Origin: Streptomyces marianii
GTDB taxonomy: Bacteria > Actinomycetota > Actinomycetes > Streptomycetales > Streptomycetaceae
Direction of reading: 5' to 3'
Assembly (NCBI RefSeq): GCF_005795905.1
Contig: NZ_VAWE01000001.1
Span: 8,001,501 to 8,065,500, forward strand
DNA: 64,000 nucleotides
Below are positions 11,989-21,149 of the stretch, in pieces (position 1 is the first letter of the stretch; each line of letters begins with the position of its first letter). A program made the translations under genes and the position numbers. The notes beneath the pieces are model-generated. The model did not search any database. It was not told the DNA's origin and saw nothing but the letters and a program-made list of their open reading frames with translations.

Positions 11989-12882
11989 TCAGCCCGGCGG
12001 TACGACCGCCACGGGGCAGGGCGCGTGGTGCAGCGCGGCATGGGCGACGGAACCGACCCGCGCACCGATGGGAGAACGGCGCGCGTGCCGGCCGACGACC
12101 AGCAGCAGCGCACACCCTGTGGCGGACAGCAGCACCTGTCCCGCGCTGCCCATCTCGACGTGCTCCGTCACCGGCACCTGGGGGTACCGCTCCCGCCAGG
12201 GCTTCAGCGCGTCCGCCAGCGCCTTCTTCTCGAACGGCTCCAGGCCGCCGGCCTCGTCGGCCAGCCGCATCGAACCCGGGCTGTAGGTGTAGAGGGCCGG
12301 CAGGCTCCAGGCCCGCACCGCACGCACCCCCACGCCATGTGCGGCGGCGGTCTCGAAGGCGAAACCGAGGACGGCGCCGCAGTCCTCCGGCGTGCCGTGC
12401 TGTCCCACCACCACCTCGGCGCCCTCGCGGGGTGCGGGAACCGCGGCCTGGTCCTGCTCCTTCCCGGCCGGCGCACGTACGGCGACGACGGGACAGGCGG
12501 CGGAGGCGATCACCTGCTGGCCGTAGGAGCCGACGATGAAGCCGACGATCGCGCCATGACCCCGGGATCCGAGCACCAGCATCGAAGCGCGCTCCGACTC
12601 GTCGAGCAGCGCCGCCACCGCCGTGTCCGCCACCACCTCGGCGGAGACCGCCACATCCGGGTAGCGCCCGGTGATCTCCGACTCCGCCTCACGTACCAGA
12701 CTCTCCACCGAACGCGCCTGCGCCTCGCGGTCCTGGACGATCGGCACGTCGAGGGGCTGCCACAGCCATGCGTGCACCATACGGAGCGGAAGCCCGCGGA
12801 GCGCCGCTTCGCGGGCCGCCCAGTGCACCGCGGCCCGGCTCTCCGGTGATCCGTCCACTCCGGCGGTGATGCGTCGGGCCAT
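11989..12882 (-). CDS. Universal stress protein with two UspA domains
   Basis: A 297-residue tandem-Usp protein starting MARRITAGVDGSPESRAAV behind GGAGG, 8 nt from the ATG. The first domain (about 1-145) has the ATP-binding end LVLGSRGHGAIVGFIVGSYG, matching the Gx2Gx9G(S/T) motif. The second (about 155-297) begins VVVGQHGTPEDCGAVLGFA and ends LLLVVGRHARRSPIGARVGSVAHAALHHAPCPVAVV, where the phosphate-binding loop is partly degenerate. Such proteins are often induced by hypoxia, dormancy or redox regulators; no regulator gene adjoins it here. It is followed by no clear terminator. Confidence 0.92.
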   Translation of the reverse strand: MARRITAGVDGSPESRAAVHWAAREAALRGLPLRMVHAWLWQPLDVPIVQDREAQARSVESLVREAESEITGRYPDVAVSAEVVADTAVAALLDESERASMLVLGSRGHGAIVGFIVGSYGQQVIASAACPVVAVRAPAGKEQDQAAVPAPREGAEVVVGQHGTPEDCGAVLGFAFETAAAHGVGVRAVRAWSLPALYTYSPGSMRLADEAGGLEPFEKKALADALKPWRERYPQVPVTEHVEMGSAGQVLLSATGCALLLVVGRHARRSPIGARVGSVAHAALHHAPCPVAVVPPG

Positions 12883-13220
12883 GGGAGCGTGCCTCCGTCC
12901 GGGGTCCGGGCTCGACCAGGCGGTCCGCCCTGTGATGCCAGTATCGCGCCGCGGCCGACACGCGCACGGAGCGAGTGGCCTGTTCTCGGTCACGCACCCG
13001 TGTTCCCGTGCCGGCCGGACCGGCCGGCCCCGGCTGCGTCCGGTGACGAGTTCCCCCGAGCCGGACTCGCTACACCTCCTGCCGCCAGCCGTCCTCCTCC
13101 GCCTCTGCCGTTGGGGGCGCGGCAGCGAGCCTCTCGCCATCCCGCCATCCCGCCATCCCGCACGGTGCGGTCCGGACATACGCACCATCCCTGGCGTCGT
13201 GTCACGTCGGCACACGACAG
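12883..13220. other. Intergenic region upstream of the universal stress gene
   Basis: About 340 bp without a credible gene. It presumably carries the promoter of the minus-strand stress gene and contains a short 8-bp tandem repeat at 13135-13158. Confidence 0.5.
13135..13158. repeat. Three tandem copies of CGCCATCC
   Basis: An exact 8-bp unit repeated three times in non-coding DNA; a likely slippage site. No function is suggested. Confidence 0.7.
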
Positions 13221-13262
13221 AGCGCTGTGCGTCCAGTGTGTCGGCACTGGACGCACAGCGCT
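13221..13262 (-). terminator. Very long perfect hairpin after the phosphotransferase gene
   Basis: AGCGCTGTGCGTCCAGTG (13221-13238) pairs without mismatch with 13245-13262 across a 6-nt loop: an 18-bp stem beginning 17 nt after the stop codon of the minus-strand kinase-like gene. Confidence 0.85.
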
Positions 13263-13279
13263 CCTCCCCCTCGTCGCGG

Positions 13280-14398
13280 TCAGCGGGTGCCGACCGCCGC
13301 GCGCACGGCCCGCCGTGCCAGCGCGCAGTCATCGTGCAGCCGCCGCAGCAGCAGCCGCTGCTCCTCTCCGGAGGAGACTCCGGCCTGCGCTGAAGGGACG
13401 GTGCCGGCCGGCGGGGCCTCCCGCATCGTCCGCTGCACGGCCGTCTCGTAGGTCCTGATCTCCCGGGTCAGCACCAGCATCAGGTTCACCAGGAAGGCGT
13501 CGCGGGCCGCGGGGCCCGACTGCTGGGCCAACTGGCTGATCTGGCGCCGGGCCACCGGGGCGTCGCCCAGCACCGTCCAGAGCGTCGCCAGGTCGTACCC
13601 CGGCAGATACCAGCCGGCGTGCTCCCAGTCCACGAGCACCGGGCCCGTCGGCGCGAGGAGGATGTTCGACAGCAGGGCGTCGCCGTGGCAGAACTGGCCC
13701 AGGCCGCCCTGCCGTCCCCCGGCGTGGGCGAGACCGTGCAGCAGCTTCTGCAGATCACCCAGGTCGCGGTCGGTGAAGAGCCCCAGCTCGTGGTAGCGGG
13801 CGATCCGCGACGCGTAGTCCAGCGGTGCGTCGAACATCCCGGCCGGCGGTCGCCATGAGTTCAGCCGGGCGATGGCCCCGAGCGCAGCACGGACGTCCGC
13901 GCGCGGCGGCGCCTCGGAGGGGTGCCGGGCGAGGGCGGCCGGACGTCCGGGCATCCGCTCGACGACGAGCGTGCAGTCGTCCGGGTCCGCGGCGATGAGC
14001 CGGGGCGCACGCACCGGAGGCCGGTGCCGGACGAACGCACGGTAGACCCCTATCTCGTGCCGGAACCGCTCCGCCCACGCCGGCGACTGGTCCAGTAAGC
14101 ATTTGGCGACGGCCGTGGTCCGCCCCGTAGTGCCGACGAGCAGCACCGAGCGACCGCTCCTGCGCAGCACCTGCACCGGATTGAACTCCGGGCAGATGCG
14201 GTGCACCGAGGCGATCGCCATGCGCAGCTGCGCGCCCTGGGGGCCGGACAAGTCGATTCTCCCGCTGAGCGGTTGGCCGACAGCCCCCGGCCAGCGCCGG
14301 GTCCTGCCGGTCGTGGAGGGCTCGAACAACGGCCTGCCGCCTGCCTGCAGGGTGCGCGGGCGGGGCGGGGCGGACACGGAGGACGATGCTGTGTACAT
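13280..14398 (-). CDS. Aminoglycoside phosphotransferase (APH)-family kinase-like protein
   Basis: A 372-residue protein starting [12 protein letters not shown] at 14398, with AAGGGATC about 12 nt upstream. The APH/choline-kinase fold is shown by the N-lobe ([19 protein letters not shown] with the ATP-binding lysine) and the catalytic loop [12 protein letters not shown] (HxDxxxxN), followed by the metal-binding [20 protein letters not shown]. The catalytic Asp, Asn and metal Asp are all present, so phosphotransfer is plausible. The substrate cannot be told from sequence: members phosphorylate aminoglycosides, choline, homoserine or other small hydroxyl compounds. It is divergent from nsdA; the intergenic DNA contains the nsdA control elements. 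Confidence 0.85.
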   Translation of the reverse strand: MYTASSSVSAPPRPRTLQAGGRPLFEPSTTGRTRRWPGAVGQPLSGRIDLSGPQGAQLRMAIASVHRICPEFNPVQVLRRSGRSVLLVGTTGRTTAVAKCLLDQSPAWAERFRHEIGVYRAFVRHRPPVRAPRLIAADPDDCTLVVERMPGRPAALARHPSEAPPRADVRAALGAIARLNSWRPPAGMFDAPLDYASRIARYHELGLFTDRDLGDLQKLLHGLAHAGGRQGGLGQFCHGDALLSNILLAPTGPVLVDWEHAGWYLPGYDLATLWTVLGDAPVARRQISQLAQQSGPAARDAFLVNLMLVLTREIRTYETAVQRTMREAPPAGTVPSAQAGVSSGEEQRLLLRRLHDDCALARRAVRAAVGTR

Positions 14399-14540
14399 GG
14401 GCGATACAGATCCCTTCGTGTGCCGACAAGTCGCGTGCGCGGCCCCGCCCCGGAAGCCTTCGTCACCCTGGGGAATGCGTCTCGCTCCCGGGGCGGGGTG
14501 GCGCTTTCCTACCTGACACCCGGCCGCGGGTGGCACACCA

Positions 14541-14570
14541 TCTGGCGGACCCTGGCGAACCCTGGCGAAT
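14541..14570 (+). repeat. Three 10-bp-phased direct repeats upstream of nsdA
   Basis: TCTGGCGGAC, CCTGGCGAAC and CCTGGCGAAT follow one another with exactly 10-bp spacing, about one helical turn, 61-90 bp before the nsdA start. They would place repeated contacts on one DNA face, which suggests a regulator site. Confidence 0.55.
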
Positions 14571-14584
14571 AGTCGCGGTGCATC

Positions 14585-14603
14585 TGACAGGGGGTTACTG
14601 TCA
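14585..14603 (+). promoter_or_regulatory. Inverted repeat overlapping the probable nsdA -10 box
   Basis: TGACAG (14585-14590) and CTGTCA (14598-14603) form a 6-7-6 dyad. The sequence TACTGT at 14596-14601 fits a TANNNT -10 box, so a protein bound here would block nsdA transcription. Confidence 0.5.
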
Positions 14604-14630
14604 ACTCAGCCGAGAACCTGGGGGCTTGAC

Positions 14631-16124
14631 GTGACCGGAGAACCCAACACCCGTCTCGCGGACCTGTTCGGCCTCGCCGGCTGGTCCAAGGGCGAGCTCG
14701 CGCGGCTCGTGAACCGGCAGGCGGCGGCCATGGGCCATCCGCAGCTGGCGACCGACACCTCGCGGGTCCGGCGCTGGATCGACATGGGGGAGTCCCCTCG
14801 AGATCCGGTGCCGAAGGTGCTGGCGGCTCTGTTCACCGAGCGACTCGGCCGTGTCGTGACCATCGAGGACCTCGGGTTCGTACGGCACGGGCGCACGCGC
14901 AAGCGAAGGGAGGTCGGCGGCGCCGGCCATCCCGACGGCCTGCCCTGGGCACCCGAACGTACGGCGGCGGTCCTCACCGAATTCACGGGAATGGACCTCA
15001 TGCTCAACCGACGCGGCTTGGTGGGCGCGGGCGCCGCGCTCGCCGCAGGCTCCGCACTCAGCAGCGCCATGCACGACTGGCTGCACACCGACCCCGCTCT
15101 GGCCACCGACGCTCCGCGTCTCCACGATCCCCTGGACGCCGACCCCGCTGGGTTCGACCGCTACGAGGCCGCTCCCATCGGGTCGCAGGAGATCGACGCC
15201 CTGGAGCGCTCCGTCGAGGTGTTCCGCGCCTGGGACGCCTCCCGGGGCGGCGGACTGCAGCGCAAGGCGGTGGTCGGCCAGCTCAACGAGGTGGGCGGCA
15301 TGCTCGCCTACCGCCACCCCGACCACCTCCAGCGCCGTCTGTGGGGTGTCGCGGCCAACCTCGCCGTGCTCGCAGGCTGGATGTCCCACGACGTCGGCCT
15401 CGAACCCACCGCCCAGAAGTACTTCGTCATCGCCGCCCACGCGGCACGCGAAGGGGGCGACCGCCCCCGCGCGGGTGAGGCCCTCTCCCGGGCCGCACGC
15501 CAGATGGTGCACCTGGGCCGGCCCGACGACGCCCTCGATCTGATGAAGCTCGCCAAGTCCGGTTCCGGGGAGGAGACCCTGCCCCGTACCCGGGCGATGC
15601 TGCACACCATCGAGGCCTGGGCGCAGGCCTCCATGGGCAGGGCCCAGGCCATGCGCCGGACCCTGGGCGAGGCCGAGGAACTGTTCGTCTCCGACAAGGG
15701 CGATGTTCCGCCGCCGAGTTGGATGCAGATGTTCGACGAGGCGGACATGCACGGCATGCAGGCTCTCGCCTACCGCACCCTCGCCGAGCACGACCCCGCC
15801 GCCGCCGGCATCGCCCAGCGCCATGCCAAGCAGGCGCTGGAGCTGAGGGAGGGCGGCCGTCAGCGGTCCAAGATCTTCGACTACCTCTCCATGGCGTCGG
15901 CGTGTTTCATCGCCGACGACCCGGAACAGGCCGACAGGTACGCCCGGTTGGCGCTGGTGTCGATAGGGGAGACCTCGTCGCACCGCACCTGGGACCGGCT
16001 CCGGGAGATGTACCGGCTCACCGGGCAGTTCGCGGGCTACGCGAAGATCGAGGACCTCCGTGAGGAGATCCAGCACGCGTTGCCCGGCAGCCCGTCCAAG
16101 AGCGTGCGGAACGCCCGGATCTGA
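14631..16124 (+). CDS. nsdA: NsdA, TPR-type negative regulator of differentiation and antibiotic production
   Basis: A 497-residue protein starting at GTG 14631 behind GGGGG. It has the N-terminus known for NsdA (MTGEPNTRLADLFGLAGWSKG, then ELARLVNRQAAAMGHPQL and TSRVRRWIDMGESPRDPVP), which resembles a DNA-binding or XRE-like helical domain. The remainder is helical with TPR-like repeats, seen at AAHAAREGGDRPRAGEALS, HLGRPDDALDLMKLAKSG and QRHAKQALELREGGRQRSK. A short hydrophobic stretch lies around residues 126-145 (LNRRGLVGAGAALAAGSAL). In S. coelicolor, loss of nsdA enhances sporulation and antibiotic production; the same role is inferred here. Phased repeats and a dyad upstream indicate specific transcriptional control. 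Confidence 0.92.
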   Translation: MTGEPNTRLADLFGLAGWSKGELARLVNRQAAAMGHPQLATDTSRVRRWIDMGESPRDPVPKVLAALFTERLGRVVTIEDLGFVRHGRTRKRREVGGAGHPDGLPWAPERTAAVLTEFTGMDLMLNRRGLVGAGAALAAGSALSSAMHDWLHTDPALATDAPRLHDPLDADPAGFDRYEAAPIGSQEIDALERSVEVFRAWDASRGGGLQRKAVVGQLNEVGGMLAYRHPDHLQRRLWGVAANLAVLAGWMSHDVGLEPTAQKYFVIAAHAAREGGDRPRAGEALSRAARQMVHLGRPDDALDLMKLAKSGSGEETLPRTRAMLHTIEAWAQASMGRAQAMRRTLGEAEELFVSDKGDVPPPSWMQMFDEADMHGMQALAYRTLAEHDPAAAGIAQRHAKQALELREGGRQRSKIFDYLSMASACFIADDPEQADRYARLALVSIGETSSHRTWDRLREMYRLTGQFAGYAKIEDLREEIQHALPGSPSKSVRNARI

Positions 16125-16184
16125 GCGACGTCGGTACCGACTACCGTCACCCCGGAGGCGACCGCGGGGCGGGAGTCGGCGGTG

Positions 16185-16202
16185 GCGGACCGAACGGTCC
16201 GC
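16185..16202. terminator. Hairpin between nsdA and the converging phosphatase gene
   Basis: GCGGACC (16185-16191) pairs with GGTCCGC (16196-16202) across GAAC. A separate 12-bp palindrome GTCGGTACCGAC lies at 16130-16141, just after the nsdA stop. Confidence 0.5.
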
Positions 16203-16280
16203 GGAAGGGACGGCGGCAGCGACGTCACCGGTGCCGTTCTCGTGCGGCAGACCACCGTCGCGCCCGACGGCCCGCCCCCG

Positions 16281-17729
16281 CTATCGACTGACCCTGGCCA
16301 CCATCACACAGGCGTCGTCCTGACGCTCGACCTCACCGAACTCCTCGACGATCAAACGGGTGCACTCCTGCGCGCTCCTGGCGACGGAGAGCGCGGGGGC
16401 GAGGGCCAGCAGACGTTCCCGACCGGAACTGTCGTGGCCGGCACCCGGTCCCCTCGTCAGCCCGTCCGTGTGCAGCACCAGCACATCGCCGGGCAGCAGG
16501 CCGATCTCGGCCTGCTCGTACGCCCCTCCGGCCGTCGCGCCGAGCAGCACGCCGTCCGGCTGGGGCAGGGCACGTCCCGTCCCGCGGCGGAACAGCAGCG
16601 GGGCGGGATGGCCGGCCTGCGCCCAGGACAGCAGCCGGGTCTCCGGGTCGTAGTGGCAGCACACCGTGCTGCCGAGCGCGGGCTGTGCCGAGGAGTCCAG
16701 GAGACCGTTGAGCTGGACCATCAGCGGGCCGGGCCGGATGCCCGCCCCGGCGAGAGCCCGCAGGGCGCCCAGCAGCATCGCCATGGCCGAGGTCGTGCCG
16801 ACACCGTGGCCGGTGAGGTCGCCCATGCTCAACAGAGCCCGTCCATCCGGCAGTTCCAGCGCATCGAACCACTGTCCGCCGCTGAACCCGCCGTCCGCCG
16901 AGGGGAGGTGATGGCCCGCCAGCCCCAGCGCCTCCGGACCGTGCCCGGGAAGGCTGAGCGGGCCGCGCCACGGAGGGAGGACCGCCTCGTGCATCTCCCT
17001 CGCGACCCGGCGCTCGGTCCGGTCGACGTGCTGCCGCCGGGCGAGCGTGTCCCGGGACTCGCGCACCGCGCGCTGGGACCGCCGCAGTTCGCTGACGTCC
17101 CGCAGCACGGCCCACATCGAGGCCGTGCAGCCGTCGGCGTCGAGGACCGGCTCTCCCATCATGTGGAGGGTACGGACACGTCCGTCGGCGCGGACGATGC
17201 GGAACTCCCCGTCGATCGGCTTGCCGTCGACCAGACAGTCCGTCACCATTTCCGTGAGCAACCCCTGGTCCTCGGCGAAGACCAGGGAAGGCAGCTCGTC
17301 CAGCGTCATCGGGTCGCTGCCGGCGGGCAGTCCGAAGATCTGGTGCAGCTCCTCGGACCAGCCGACCTCGTCCGTCAGCAGGTTCCACTCGGCGCTGCCG
17401 ACCCGGCTCAGCAGGGAACCCGGGCGGGGCGCGAGGTCCTCGTACGGGGCGGGCTCCTCCGGGCCGAGGACGTCCCCGGGCTCCGGCAGGGCGGGCAGCC
17501 CCTCCTTGAGCTGGCCCAAGTGCGACCCGAGATCGTCGAGCTGATGGACAGCCAGGTCGCACAGAGCCCGCTGCCAGCGCCCCTGGGGGTCTTCCTCGTC
17601 CACCACGGCGTCGCGCCGGACCGCGTCCACGTCTCCGCGCAGCCGTCGGGTCTGCGAGATCAGCTCGTCCACCGAGCCGCGCCCAGGAGGCTGGGGGGCG
17701 GGGCGGTCCGCGAACAGATGGGACGGCAT
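16281..17729 (-). CDS. PAS domain-containing PP2C (SpoIIE/RsbU-type) serine phosphatase
   Basis: A 482-residue cytoplasmic signalling protein, start ATG 17729 with GGAG upstream. Residues 20-80 are a helical N-terminal region; 105-212 form a PAS/PAC sensor (SRVGSAEWNLLTDEVGWSEE, DGEFRIVRADGRVRTLHMMG, LRDVSELRRSQ); 245-480 form the SpoIIE phosphatase (LLSMGDLTGHGVGTTSAMAM, CCHYDPETRLLSWAQAGHPA, LVLHTDGLTRG, RQDDACVMVARV). The first metal motif, usually GGDWYD, reads GGQWFD (284-289): the terminal Asp is kept but the first is Gln. Streptomyces have many such phosphatases, often acting on anti-sigma-factor antagonists; no such partner is encoded nearby. No membrane segment. Confidence 0.9.
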   Translation of the reverse strand: MPSHLFADRPAPQPPGRGSVDELISQTRRLRGDVDAVRRDAVVDEEDPQGRWQRALCDLAVHQLDDLGSHLGQLKEGLPALPEPGDVLGPEEPAPYEDLAPRPGSLLSRVGSAEWNLLTDEVGWSEELHQIFGLPAGSDPMTLDELPSLVFAEDQGLLTEMVTDCLVDGKPIDGEFRIVRADGRVRTLHMMGEPVLDADGCTASMWAVLRDVSELRRSQRAVRESRDTLARRQHVDRTERRVAREMHEAVLPPWRGPLSLPGHGPEALGLAGHHLPSADGGFSGGQWFDALELPDGRALLSMGDLTGHGVGTTSAMAMLLGALRALAGAGIRPGPLMVQLNGLLDSSAQPALGSTVCCHYDPETRLLSWAQAGHPAPLLFRRGTGRALPQPDGVLLGATAGGAYEQAEIGLLPGDVLVLHTDGLTRGPGAGHDSSGRERLLALAPALSVARSAQECTRLIVEEFGEVERQDDACVMVARVSR

Positions 17730-17900
17730 GTCGTACTCCGATTCAGGCGCGGCATGGCCAGGTCTCGGTAAAGAGACCGTTACGACTGTTGCACAGGTAA
17801 CGGGGGCGCGTAAGGGATTTGGCAACACTCGATACGGTGGTGCACCTGGCATATGTCAATGGCTCGAAGTGCTCCCGACCAGCCATGACCCCGCTCCGTG

Positions 17901-19295
17901 TTACTCCTGAGTGCTCGTGAGGCGTGGCCCGGAAATGTCCTGTTGGATGTCTCGCAGCCGCGCCGGCATCGGCGAACCGGGCTGAAGCGTCAGTCCCGTA
18001 CGGGGCGCCACCTCGACGGGACCGAGATCGACGTGGAACCGTTGGGCCAGGGTCGCCAGTACGAGCACCGCCTCCACCATCGCGAACCGCGCACCCAGGC
18101 AGGCCCGTGCGCCGCCCCCGAACGGGAACCAGGCGTGGTCCGGGACCGCGGGCTCCGCGCCCGCCTCCCACCGCTCCGGCCGGAACACCCCGGGCTCCGG
18201 GAACCAGCGGGGATCCCGGTGCGCGCTCCACTGGCTGGACCAGACCACCGTGCCCTCGGGCAGCGGCAGTCCGCCCAGCGCCGAGCCCTCCTTCGCGATG
18301 CCCGTCATCAGCCACACCGGCGGATACAGCCGCAGGGTCTCCTTCACCACCTGCTCGGTGTACGGCAGCAGGCGCAGATCGTCGAAGCCGGGTGTTCGGC
18401 CACCCAGGACCTCCGCCAGCTCCCGGCCCATCCGGGCCCGTGCCCCGGGATTGCGCGAGAGCAGGTACCAGGCCCAGGCCAGCGTCGTCCCGGTCGTCTC
18501 GTGCCCGCCGATGTAGAGCGTCACCGCCTCGTCGCGCACCTCCTTGTCCGACAGCGGACGGCCCTTCTCGTCTCGTGCCGCCAGCAGCCGGCTCAGGAGG
18601 TCGTCCCGCTCGACACCGCCGCGCCGCCGCTCCTCGGTCACCCGGGCCACCTCGGCGTCGATCACCTCGACGGCCCGGCGCAGAGCGCGGCGGCCGGGCG
18701 TCGGGACCCAGGTGGGCAGGAACAGCGTGAGCCCCCGGAACTCGGCGCCGATCGCCCGCTGGGCCACGTCCATGGCCGAGCCGATCACCCCCTCACGGCC
18801 CGCGGTCTCCGCGCCGAAGAGCGTGCGCACGGCGATGCGCTGAGTGAGCGCCAGCATCTCGAGGCGTACGTCGACGCGCTGCCCCGGACGCCAGGCGTCC
18901 GCCAGCCCGGCGGCGCAGTCGGCCATCGTCCGGGCGTACGACCGCACCTGACGGGGACGGACCGCGGGCTGCACCAGCGCACGCTTCCGGCGCCACTCCG
19001 GTCCCTCGGACGTCACCACGCCGTCCCCGAGGAGCAATGTGAACGCCCAGCCGAGCTCCGGGTGGCGGAAGACAGTCTCGACGCCCTTCAGCAGCTCGCC
19101 GATGTGCTCGGGACGCGAGACGAACAGGGCCCGCTGCGGACCGAGCCGCCATTCCACCAGGTCTCCGCGGTCGCGCAGCCGTACGAAGAAGCCGAGCGGA
19201 TCGCGGGCGAACGCCGGCAGATTGCCGAGGCCCGGCAGCCGTCGTGGTCCGGGCACGATCGGACCCGGTCCGGGCAGTGCGCTTTCCGCCGTCAT
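17901..19295 (-). CDS. Cytochrome P450
   Basis: A 464-residue P450 from ATG 19295, with GGAAGG 8 nt upstream. Diagnostic motifs: oxygen-binding I-helix GGHETTGT at 263-270, ExxR ETLR at 319-322, and heme loop FPFGGGARACLG with the thiolate Cys399. The GHETT type I-helix and the style of the PERF-region (FRPERWEAG) resemble the CYP4/CYP102-like bacterial group that often oxidises fatty acyl chains or terpenes. No ferredoxin or reductase gene adjoins it, so it must use partners encoded elsewhere (an FprA-type reductase gene is at 43480). The substrate is unknown. It follows the ABC operon on the same strand with a 217-bp gap. Confidence 0.95.
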   Translation of the reverse strand: MTAESALPGPGPIVPGPRRLPGLGNLPAFARDPLGFFVRLRDRGDLVEWRLGPQRALFVSRPEHIGELLKGVETVFRHPELGWAFTLLLGDGVVTSEGPEWRRKRALVQPAVRPRQVRSYARTMADCAAGLADAWRPGQRVDVRLEMLALTQRIAVRTLFGAETAGREGVIGSAMDVAQRAIGAEFRGLTLFLPTWVPTPGRRALRRAVEVIDAEVARVTEERRRGGVERDDLLSRLLAARDEKGRPLSDKEVRDEAVTLYIGGHETTGTTLAWAWYLLSRNPGARARMGRELAEVLGGRTPGFDDLRLLPYTEQVVKETLRLYPPVWLMTGIAKEGSALGGLPLPEGTVVWSSQWSAHRDPRWFPEPGVFRPERWEAGAEPAVPDHAWFPFGGGARACLGARFAMVEAVLVLATLAQRFHVDLGPVEVAPRTGLTLQPGSPMPARLRDIQQDISGPRLTSTQE

Positions 19296-19512
19296 CGCAG
19301 ACACCTTCCCCGAGCGCCGAACCGCCGGGCACCCGGGGGCGTCTCCGACTGCACGAAGTGTGCACGACCACACTGCCAGGACCGTCCCGCCGGTGGGCAG
19401 GGCGATCCGGCCGGAACGTCGGCGCACCTGGCCGGAACGCACTGCCGGCAGCGCGTCGGAAGAAGAGGGTGCGCCGCGGAGTCCGGACCGGCGTCCAGAC
19501 GGTGCGCCGTCG

Positions 19513-20352
19513 TCAGGCTCTCCCCTTTCCGGTCTCCGGGCCTGGGCCGGAGCCGGAGTTCCGGTTCCCGCCGGCGGCGCCACCGGGCCCCTCCGCGGCG
19601 GCGGGGTCCAGGATGCGGTTGAGGAAGTTGCGCGTCCGCTCCTGGCGTGGGGAGCCCACCACCTGTTCCGCCGGGCCCTGTTCCACGATCGCACCCTCGT
19701 CCATGAACACGACCCGGTCGGCGACCTCCCGGGCGAAGCTCATCTCATGGGTGACCACCATCATGGTCATGCCCTCCGCCGCGAGCATCCGCATGACCGC
19801 GAGGACTTCGCCGACGAGCTCCGGGTCCAGCGCCGACGTCGGCTCGTCGAAGAGCATCACCTCCGGGCTCATCGCCAGGGCCCGTGCGATCGCCACACGC
19901 TGCTGCTGCCCGCCGGACAGCTGCGCCGGATACGCGTCCGCCTTGTCCGCGAGCCCCACGCGCTCCAGGTTCTCCCGGGCCACCGAGGCGGCCCGGGCCT
20001 TGTCGCGCTTCAGCACCCGCCGCTGCGGGAGGGTGAGGTTCTCCGCCACGGTCACGTGCGGGAAGAGGTTGAACTGCTGGAACACCATGCCGATCCGGCG
20101 CCGTACCGCGTCGATGTCGACGTCGAGGTCCGTGACCTCCGTGCCGCCCACGAAGACCTTGCCCGCGCTCGGCTCCTCCAGCAGGTTCACACACCGCAGC
20201 AGCGTCGACTTGCCCGACCCCGACGGGCCGATGACGCACACCACTTCGCCGCGGGCCACGTCCAAGTCGATGCCGCGCAGCACCTCGTCGCCCCCGAACG
20301 ACTTGCGCAGTCCGCGGATCTCGATCTCGTTCTCCGCCATACCGGTCGTCAC
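19513..20352 (-). CDS. Polar amino acid ABC transporter, ATP-binding protein
   Basis: The nucleotide-binding subunit of a GlnQ/GluA-type importer, about 279 residues. Walker [11 protein letters not shown]-loop [13 protein letters not shown], signature LSGGQQQR and Walker [13 protein letters not shown] followed by VVTHEMSF are all intact. A GTG start at 20352 overlaps the permease stop as GTGA and has GAAGG in front, so translational coupling is likely; ATG 20340 is the alternative and gives the usual [11 protein letters not shown] beginning. The C-terminal 30 residues are a disordered Gly/Pro-rich tail unusual for the family. It powers uptake with the two upstream genes. Confidence 0.95.
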   Translation of the reverse strand: MTTGMAENEIEIRGLRKSFGGDEVLRGIDLDVARGEVVCVIGPSGSGKSTLLRCVNLLEEPSAGKVFVGGTEVTDLDVDIDAVRRRIGMVFQQFNLFPHVTVAENLTLPQRRVLKRDKARAASVARENLERVGLADKADAYPAQLSGGQQQRVAIARALAMSPEVMLFDEPTSALDPELVGEVLAVMRMLAAEGMTMMVVTHEMSFAREVADRVVFMDEGAIVEQGPAEQVVGSPRQERTRNFLNRILDPAAAEGPGGAAGGNRNSGSGPGPETGKGRA

Positions 20353-21149
20353 CTGGCCTTCTCGGTTCGGGCTTCCAGCCGGCGCACGACCAGACTCAGC
20401 GGAATCGTCACCAGCAGATAGCACAGCCCGGCGACCAGGATCGGCGTGGAGTTGGCGGTCTGGCTGGCCAGGTCCCGGCCGAACTTGGTCAGTTCCCGCT
20501 CGCTCAGCGTCACACCGAGGAACAGCACCAGCGACGAGTCCTTGAACAGCAGCACCAACTCGTTGGTCAGCGGGGGGATCACGATCCGGAAGGCCTGCGG
20601 GACGATCACCGACACCATGGCCCGCATATGGGAGAACCCGAGCGAACGCGCCGCCTCCATCTGTCCCCTGGGTACGGCCTGGATCCCGGCCCTGATCGTC
20701 TCGGCCATGTACGCGGCGGCTACCAGCCCGAGACCGAGCGCGACCTTGCCGTACACCCCGCCGGGGATCTCCGTCCCGGGGAAGGCCAGAGGCACCGCGA
20801 CACCCACGAAGATGAAGATCAGCAGAGCGGGCAGACCGCGGAACAGCTCGATGTAGACGCTCGCCACCCAGCGGTACGGCGCCACCGACGACAACCGCAT
20901 CAGCGCCACGACCATGCCCAGCACCAGACCGAAGGCGAAGCCCGACAGCGTGTACACGACCGTGTTGCGCAGCGCGATCGTGATGATGTCGGGAAACAAC
21001 TCGCTCGCGAGGTCCTTCTGCGCGAACTGGTTCCGCAGCCGGTCCCAGTCGGCCAGCACGGCGACCAGGACCACCGCGGCGACGAACACCGCGTACTGGA
21101 TTCCCTGCGACACCCGGCGGCGTTGTCGCCTGGTCAGCCGCGAGGTCAC
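20349..21149 (-). CDS. Polar amino acid ABC transporter, permease
   Basis: A 266-residue membrane protein of the HisM/GlnP type. GTG 21149 overlaps the stop of the binding-protein gene (GTGA). Hydrophobic segments lie near residues 15-35 ([15 protein letters not shown]), 55-80, 95-125 and 220-245. The cytoplasmic EAA loop that contacts the ATPase reads [20 protein letters not shown]. Only one permease gene is present, so it probably works as a homodimer. Confidence 0.95.
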   Translation of the reverse strand: MTSRLTRRQRRRVSQGIQYAVFVAAVVLVAVLADWDRLRNQFAQKDLASELFPDIITIALRNTVVYTLSGFAFGLVLGMVVALMRLSSVAPYRWVASVYIELFRGLPALLIFIFVGVAVPLAFPGTEIPGGVYGKVALGLGLVAAAYMAETIRAGIQAVPRGQMEAARSLGFSHMRAMVSVIVPQAFRIVIPPLTNELVLLFKDSSLVLFLGVTLSERELTKFGRDLASQTANSTPILVAGLCYLLVTIPLSLVVRRLEARTEKAR

